Assembly: GCA_016705545.1 (NCBI GenBank)
Contig: JADIYA010000001.1
Span: 682,001-746,000 of the forward strand
Length of the DNA stretch: 64,000 bases
Reading direction: 5' to 3'
Source of the DNA: Flavobacteriales bacterium
GTDB lineage: Bacteria; Bacteroidota; Bacteroidia; Flavobacteriales_F; PHOS-HE28
Shown: one piece after another, positions 60,632 to 64,000 of the stretch
How positions within the stretch are numbered: position 1 is the first letter of the stretch
Layout: each line of letters starts with the position of its first letter
The notes under the pieces: model-generated
What the model was told of the DNA's origin: nothing
Database searches by the model: none
What the model saw: the letters and a program-made list of their open reading frames with translations, nothing else
Program-made: the position numbers and the translations under genes

Positions 60632-60967
60632 TCACGCCTTCCGGCGCGGCTTCTTCACCTTCGGCATCGGCAACGCCTCCGCCACACGCAACAGCAGCTC
60701 AGGCAGCTTGCGGTCGCTGGTGATCATCTCTTCGGGCACGAGATAGTAGTCCTTGCTTCCCGGGTACGCCGGTGCGCGCTCACATTGATCCTCGAGTGAT
60801 GCGCTCTCGGGCAGGATCTTCACGAAGAGCTGATCATCGCAGATGAAGGCTACAGGTTTGCCATCAGCATAGAGCGCGAACTCGCCGAACATCGACTTCA
60901 CGCTGAATCGGCCAGGATGGCCTACCTGAGCGAGGATGAAGTCTGCGGTCTGCTTCCGGGTGGCCAT
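60632..60967 (-). CDS. TfoX/Sxy N-terminal domain protein
   Basis: The 111-residue cytosolic protein carries a TfoX N-terminal-type domain: FSVKSMFGEFALYADGKPVAFICDDQLFVKI, and PGSKDYYLVPEEMI. A short basic tail (KVKKPRRKA) follows. TfoX_N proteins regulate competence in Gammaproteobacteria; in Bacteroidota the role is unknown, and no TfoX C-terminal domain is present. It is separated from mce by three bases on the same strand. Confidence 0.85.
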   Translation of the reverse strand: MATRKQTADFILAQVGHPGRFSVKSMFGEFALYADGKPVAFICDDQLFVKILPESASLEDQCERAPAYPGSKDYYLVPEEMITSDRKLPELLLRVAEALPMPKVKKPRRKA

Positions 60968-60970
60968 GTC

Positions 60971-61381
60971 TCACCTGATCTCCTGGCACAGCTCCAACAG
61001 CACGCCGCCCGCGCTCTTCGGGTGGAGGAAACACACGAGCTTGTTGTCGGCGCCGCGCTTGGGTTCTTCGTTCAACAAGGTGAAGCCCTCGGCCTTCAAG
61101 CGCGACATCTCCGCCCGGATGTCGGCCACCTCGAAGGCGATGTGGTGGATGCCCTCGCCGCGCTTCTCAATGGCCTTCGCGATGGGCCCATCGGGCCGTG
61201 TGCTCTCCAACAGCTCGATCTTGTTCAGCCCCGCCTTGAAGAACGATGTGATCACGCCCTCGCTCTCCACTTCCTCGCGCTTGTAGGGCGCTTCGCCGAG
61301 CAATTTGGTGTAGAGCGCCTCGGCGGCGCTCAGGTCCTTCACGGCGATGCCGATGTGCTCGATACGGATGAGGTGCTCCAT
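60971..61381 (-). CDS. mce: Methylmalonyl-CoA epimerase
   Basis: The enzyme interconverts the 2R and 2S methylmalonyl-CoA epimers between propionate and succinate. The 136-residue vicinal-oxygen-chelate protein begins MEHLIRIEHIGIAVKDLSAAE (first metal His). GEGIHHIAFEV holds the next His, and GGVLLELCQE the Glu. The LESTRPDGPIAKAIEKRG segment is typical of the family. Methylmalonyl-CoA mutase is not in the window. The TATCCTTG box lies only four bases upstream of the start. Confidence 0.92.
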   Translation of the reverse strand: MEHLIRIEHIGIAVKDLSAAEALYTKLLGEAPYKREEVESEGVITSFFKAGLNKIELLESTRPDGPIAKAIEKRGEGIHHIAFEVADIRAEMSRLKAEGFTLLNEEPKRGADNKLVCFLHPKSAGGVLLELCQEIR

Positions 61382-61385
61382 GCCA

Positions 61386-61393
61386 CAAGGATA
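61386..61393 (-). promoter_or_regulatory. Putative -7 box of mce
   Basis: TATCCTTG on the minus strand, a TAnnTTTG variant, ends four bases before the mce ATG at 61381, implying a leaderless or very short-leader transcript. Confidence 0.35.
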
Positions 61394-61402
61394 GAAAAGC
61401 GA

Positions 61403-61423
61403 AGCCCTCCATGATGGAGGGCT
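61403..61423 (-). terminator. Terminator after the exported-protein gene
   Basis: The arms AGCCCTCC and GGAGGGCT, with loop ATGAT, form a strong stem. On the minus strand the hairpin is followed by TCGCTTTTCT, a U-rich tail. It lies 21 bases past the stop at 61445. Confidence 0.75.
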
Positions 61424-61444
61424 CCATGGTAAGGTGCAATCGAC

Positions 61445-62233
61445 TCAGCGTTTCAGGAAGCTCTCACCGAGCTTGTTGTCGTAGTTCAGGTAGTAGAGGT
61501 CCTTCTTCAGGCCGGTGATGTCGATGCGCGAGGCATAGCCGCGCTTCACGATGTTGCCGTACTGGTCATAGATCTCATACAGCGTGTTGGCGGTGAAGAC
61601 GATTTCCTCCTTTGGCTTGGCGGGGCTCCAGGTCACGGGCTGCACGCTGGGGTCAGTGAATTTCACGGCCTCGCTGTAGCGCGATTTGCGGGTGAGGTCC
61701 ACCTGGCGCACCCGGAAGGTGTTCTCCCCGCTATGCGGCGTTACCTTGAATGAGTAGCTGTTCTCTCCGGGCTTGCCAACGCCGGGCACCTCTCCCACCT
61801 TCACCCATTTGTTCCAGCGCTTCTGCTCCACGATGAAGGGCAGCTCGCCGGTCTCGTTGGAAGTGGTGAAGGTGTAGGTGCCATCGCTGGCAATGCTCTG
61901 CTTCACAATGTCGAACGTGCTCTTCGGCTTCAGCACTTCGGGGTTGAGCACCACCGGCGTGCAGCCGTCCTTGTGGCGGATCTTCACAACGATGGCATCG
62001 CCGAGCTTCAGGCCGAAATTCTTCAGATCGAGCTCGAAGGCGCTTGAGTTGATCTCATCGGTGGCGATCTGGTCATTCACCGTGACCTCGAACACGCAGA
62101 AGCCCACACCCGCTTCGGAGAAGGGATTCTGGATGTAAAGGTTCTTGCCTTGGTAGTTGCCTTCAACGACGATGGTGCCCGCGAAGGCCGGGGCAGCTAG
62201 CAAGGAAGCCAGAAGAGCGTAGTGAAAGCGCAT
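61445..62233 (-). CDS. Exported beta-rich protein, T9SS-era type, function unknown
   Basis: The 262-residue protein starts at ATG 62233 with a signal peptide (MRFHYALLASLLAAPAFAG). The mature part is beta-rich: TIVVEGNYQGKNLYIQNPF, then a FN3-like segment (GENTFRVRQVDLTRKSRYSEAV). The end (YEIYDQYGNIVKRGYASRIDITGLKKDLYYLNYDNKLGESFLKR) resembles the type A sorting pattern but is shorter. No enzyme motif is recognised. It is preceded by a TATCTTCG box at 62256-62263 and followed by the terminator at 61403-61423. Confidence 0.8.
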   Translation of the reverse strand: MRFHYALLASLLAAPAFAGTIVVEGNYQGKNLYIQNPFSEAGVGFCVFEVTVNDQIATDEINSSAFELDLKNFGLKLGDAIVVKIRHKDGCTPVVLNPEVLKPKSTFDIVKQSIASDGTYTFTTSNETGELPFIVEQKRWNKWVKVGEVPGVGKPGENSYSFKVTPHSGENTFRVRQVDLTRKSRYSEAVKFTDPSVQPVTWSPAKPKEEIVFTANTLYEIYDQYGNIVKRGYASRIDITGLKKDLYYLNYDNKLGESFLKR

Positions 62234-62255
62234 GGTAGGGTGGTGCTTCGGCTGG

Positions 62256-62263
62256 CGAAGATA
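62256..62263 (-). promoter_or_regulatory. Putative -7 box of the exported-protein gene
   Basis: TATCTTCG on the minus strand, a TAnnTTCG match, is 22 bases before the start at 62233. Confidence 0.5.
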
Positions 62264-62340
62264 GGCGCGGAACCGTATCGTAATCGTCGAGCGGGCCGTG
62301 TCTACGGAACCGGCCCTCGGAGGTTCCATTGGCCTGAGCC

Positions 62341-62946
62341 TCAATGGGCAAAGGCCTTCACCCCTGCCTCGATCCGGAGGCCGAGGTGGTTCTCGATGGG
62401 CGGAATGGGGCAGGAATAATTGCCTCCATACGCGCAATACGGGTTGTAAGCCTTGTTGAAATCCAACTCAACCACCTTGCCCAAAGGCCCGCGCAGATCG
62501 ATGTACCGGCCACCGCCATAGGTCTCCTCGCCATTCGTGAGGTCGGTGAAGGGCACGAATAGGTAATTGGCATAACCGGGCTTCTTGCTGAGGTCGATGT
62601 TACGGTACACCGTGAGGCGCTCCTTCTTCCCGGCCATGGTGAATCGGAGCTGGCCTACAGCCTGGTACTGCGGCAGTCGGTCGGTCGTGGTCTTCATGCC
62701 AAAGGCTGTTCCGGTCCTCGCCTTGAAACGCGCCTGCACGCGGTATCCCGCATCGGGCGCGAATCGCACCAATTCGGTGAAATGCTCACGATCGGCAGGG
62801 AGCAAGGGCGAATGCTCGGCATCGGCATAGTCGGCGTTGATGCGCGACCAAAAGGCGGAGAGGCTATCGAGCCATGGCTGATCATTCACCTGCGCCGTGA
62901 TCAACGTGCCGCTAAGTGCAGCCACCAGCAGGACTAGCGCGCGCAT
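62341..62946 (-). CDS. DUF1684 family exported protein
   Basis: The 201-residue protein has a signal peptide (MRALVLLVAALSGTLITAQ); ATG 62946 is preferred over a TTG one codon earlier. DUF1684 features: INADYADAEHSPLLPADREHF, VPFTDLTNGEETYGGGRYIDL and ELDFNKAYNPYCAYGGNYSCPIPP. The YNPYCAY...CPIPP motif is diagnostic. The function is unknown. It overlaps the preceding lipoprotein gene by one base, so the two are coupled. Confidence 0.88.
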   Translation of the reverse strand: MRALVLLVAALSGTLITAQVNDQPWLDSLSAFWSRINADYADAEHSPLLPADREHFTELVRFAPDAGYRVQARFKARTGTAFGMKTTTDRLPQYQAVGQLRFTMAGKKERLTVYRNIDLSKKPGYANYLFVPFTDLTNGEETYGGGRYIDLRGPLGKVVELDFNKAYNPYCAYGGNYSCPIPPIENHLGLRIEAGVKAFAH

Positions 62947-63458
62947 CAAACGGGTTGCTGGGTGCGCACAGCGGCAACCATCCGTGACACATCGGCCTCG
63001 CTGAACCGGCTGCGGTCATCGTCCTGTACCACGAAGGATCGACCGTCCACCTGAATCACTCGGTAGAAGTGGACGAATACGATGTCCTCATCGGGGAAGG
63101 TGGATCGCCAGATCAAGCGGTCGGGCTGCTCCTCGATGATGGCACTGGTGCGGAGCTGGTCCCGTTCCAGATCGGCTTTCAGCCGGGCAATGTCCCCAGA
63201 TTCCTCGGTGACCAGGATGCTGAAGCGCTCGCCAGCGTGGAGCTCCAATTGGCCCATGTCCTCATTCCATCGAACGGTCGGGCTGTCAACGCCCAGCGTG
63301 GCCGCATCACCGAGCTCAACGGTAAGAGGGAAGCCATGGCCGGCAAGATCGACAGCCAAGCTCGGCGCGACCTGCTCTATTGTAGATGCTTGATCAGCGG
63401 ATTGCTGACCGCAGGCGATCAGCAGGCATGAGAGGAATAGGGAAAGGGTCGCGCGCAT
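62946..63458 (-). CDS. Lipoprotein, function unknown
   Basis: The 170-residue protein has a lipobox LLIACGQQ with Cys at about residue 17. The remaining ~150 residues are acidic, with a predicted alpha-beta pattern (FPLTVELGDAATLG, GERFSILVTEESGD, FVHFYRVIQVDGRSFVVQDD). No domain is recognised. It is presumably anchored to the inner or outer membrane on the periplasmic side. The TATTTTCG box at 63463-63470 lies four bases before the start. The next gene (DUF1684) is coupled to it. Confidence 0.8.
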   Translation of the reverse strand: MRATLSLFLSCLLIACGQQSADQASTIEQVAPSLAVDLAGHGFPLTVELGDAATLGVDSPTVRWNEDMGQLELHAGERFSILVTEESGDIARLKADLERDQLRTSAIIEEQPDRLIWRSTFPDEDIVFVHFYRVIQVDGRSFVVQDDDRSRFSEADVSRMVAAVRTQQPV

Positions 63459-63462
63459 GGGG

Positions 63463-63470
63463 CGAAAATA
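63463..63470 (-). promoter_or_regulatory. Putative -7 box of the lipoprotein-DUF1684 operon
   Basis: TATTTTCG on the minus strand, a TAnnTTCG match, ends four bases before the start at 63458, again a near-leaderless layout. Confidence 0.5.
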
Positions 63471-63479
63471 ACCGGGACA

Positions 63480-64000
63480 TCAGGCCACCGCGCCGCGACG
63501 TGCAGTGCGCGGGCGCCTTGCAAGGGCCAGAATCGCCACCATGAGCAGCGCTGCGCTTAATGCGCCTCCGCTGGCCCATGCCAGGCGCGATTCGCTCCAA
63601 GGGGCGTCAACGCCGAGGACCACCTGAAGCTCCTGCCGCATCCATTGGCCATTGGCATCGCGTGCCTTCACATGCAGCACATAATCACCCGAAGGCAACC
63701 GATCCAAGCGGATGAATGGCTCTCGCTGGTAGGTCCAGCCGCCGCTCAGGCCTTCGATGCGCCACGCGTATGCGATGCGCTCGGGCCGGTCGTAGGAGAG
63801 CAGCGAGAAGCCGATGCGAATGCTCCGTTGCTCCCGGCCGAGCTCAACGGCGCGACCATCCGTGAAGACCTCATTCACATCCACGAAGCCGGCTTGGGCC
63901 GCATCATACCGCTGCAGGCTGGTCAGCACCAGCGGGAATCGGGCCTCGCCATCGGGTCGCCGGAATTCTTCGGGGCGGAATGCGGTGATGCCATTGAGGC
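63480..64000 (-). CDS. Y_Y_Y-domain sensor-like protein, C-terminal part (5' end beyond window)
   Basis: The open frame on the minus strand enters from the window edge and ends at 63480; about 173 residues are visible. The upstream piece reads LNGITAFRPEEFRRP, the usual end of a two-component regulator propeller. The Y_Y_Y domain follows (FSLLSYDRPERIAYAWRIEGL ... WTYQREPFIRLDRLPSGDYVLHVKA). A TM helix (GGALSAALLMVAILALARR) and only ~10 more residues end it. Homologues usually continue into a histidine kinase or HTH domain, which is absent here. A GTG at 63929 is an internal start only. Confidence 0.8.
   Translation of the reverse strand, partial: LNGITAFRPEEFRRPDGEARFPLVLTSLQRYDAAQAGFVDVNEVFTDGRAVELGREQRSIRIGFSLLSYDRPERIAYAWRIEGLSGGWTYQREPFIRLDRLPSGDYVLHVKARDANGQWMRQELQVVLGVDAPWSESRLAWASGGALSAALLMVAILALARRPRTARRGAVA

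Overview
This window is a gene-dense, high-GC chromosomal segment from a member of the Bacteroidota, most likely an uncultured high-GC lineage of Flavobacteriales. The evidence is five proteins with type IX secretion (T9SS) type A sorting tails, a SPOR protein with a CCDC81-like HU domain, a TonB receptor with a carboxypeptidase-regulatory N-terminus, a long-tailed MetRS, an ExbB/ExbD/ExbD cluster, almost no Shine-Dalgarno sequences, and a recurrent Bacteroidota-type -7 box (TAnnTTTG, here mostly TAnnTTCG). The taxonomy is inference from gene content. No rRNA, insertion sequence, prophage or CRISPR array was seen.

Layout. 1-3.5 kb: RluB/RsuA pseudouridine synthase (cut by the window edge), YraN, a DUF4412 protein, a four-helix-bundle pseudogene with two in-frame stops, and an LD-carboxypeptidase. 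3.6-14.2 kb: MetRS, a CotH/lamin-tail protein broken by two +1 shifts, two T9SS cargo proteins, PurQ, a flippase-like membrane protein, an EamA transporter and another T9SS protein. 14.3-17.5 kb: a tight yicC-gmk-nadD operon facing uridine kinase, then two very small ORFs. 17.6-25 kb: RecJ, a heme c/copper monooxygenase with a T9SS tail, TadA, and a fungalysin (M36) protease ending in two dockerin-like repeats. 25-36 kb: bacilliredoxin, a strong shared terminator, glutamate dehydrogenase, DprA, TonB receptor, KdsB, SPOR protein, small proteins, thioesterase and a family 9 glycosyltransferase. 36-42.6 kb: TatD, asparaginase, tRNA-Ser(GGA), the ExbB/ExbD cluster and a DUF6427 membrane protein. 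42.6-47.5 kb: PurD, a redoxin, a remarkable stretch of about 550 bases without a single T, RpoN and a PAP2-like membrane protein.

The most coherent functional island is 47.5-57.2 kb. A rightward run holds a PhoD-like T9SS protein, a GH109 alpha-N-acetylgalactosaminidase, a GH29 alpha-L-fucosidase and a DUF4838/discoidin protein. A convergent leftward operon holds a sugar-1-phosphate nucleotidyltransferase, an N-acetylhexosamine kinase-like protein and a second GH29 fucosidase. Together they look like a pathway that strips fucose and alpha-GalNAc from host-type (blood-group A or mucin-like) glycans and turns the amino sugar into a nucleotide sugar. No SusC/SusD pair or sugar transporter is nearby.

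57.2-64 kb: a polytopic membrane protein, a CAT-anticodon tRNA, a DUF5715 protein, a HAD hydrolase, a TfoX-like protein, methylmalonyl-CoA epimerase, three small exported or lipoprotein genes, and the C-terminal part of a Y_Y_Y-domain sensor-like protein cut by the window edge. Most genes lie in short directional clusters with overlaps of 1-17 bases. Several promoter boxes lie only 4-12 bases before the start codon, suggesting leaderless or near-leaderless mRNAs.
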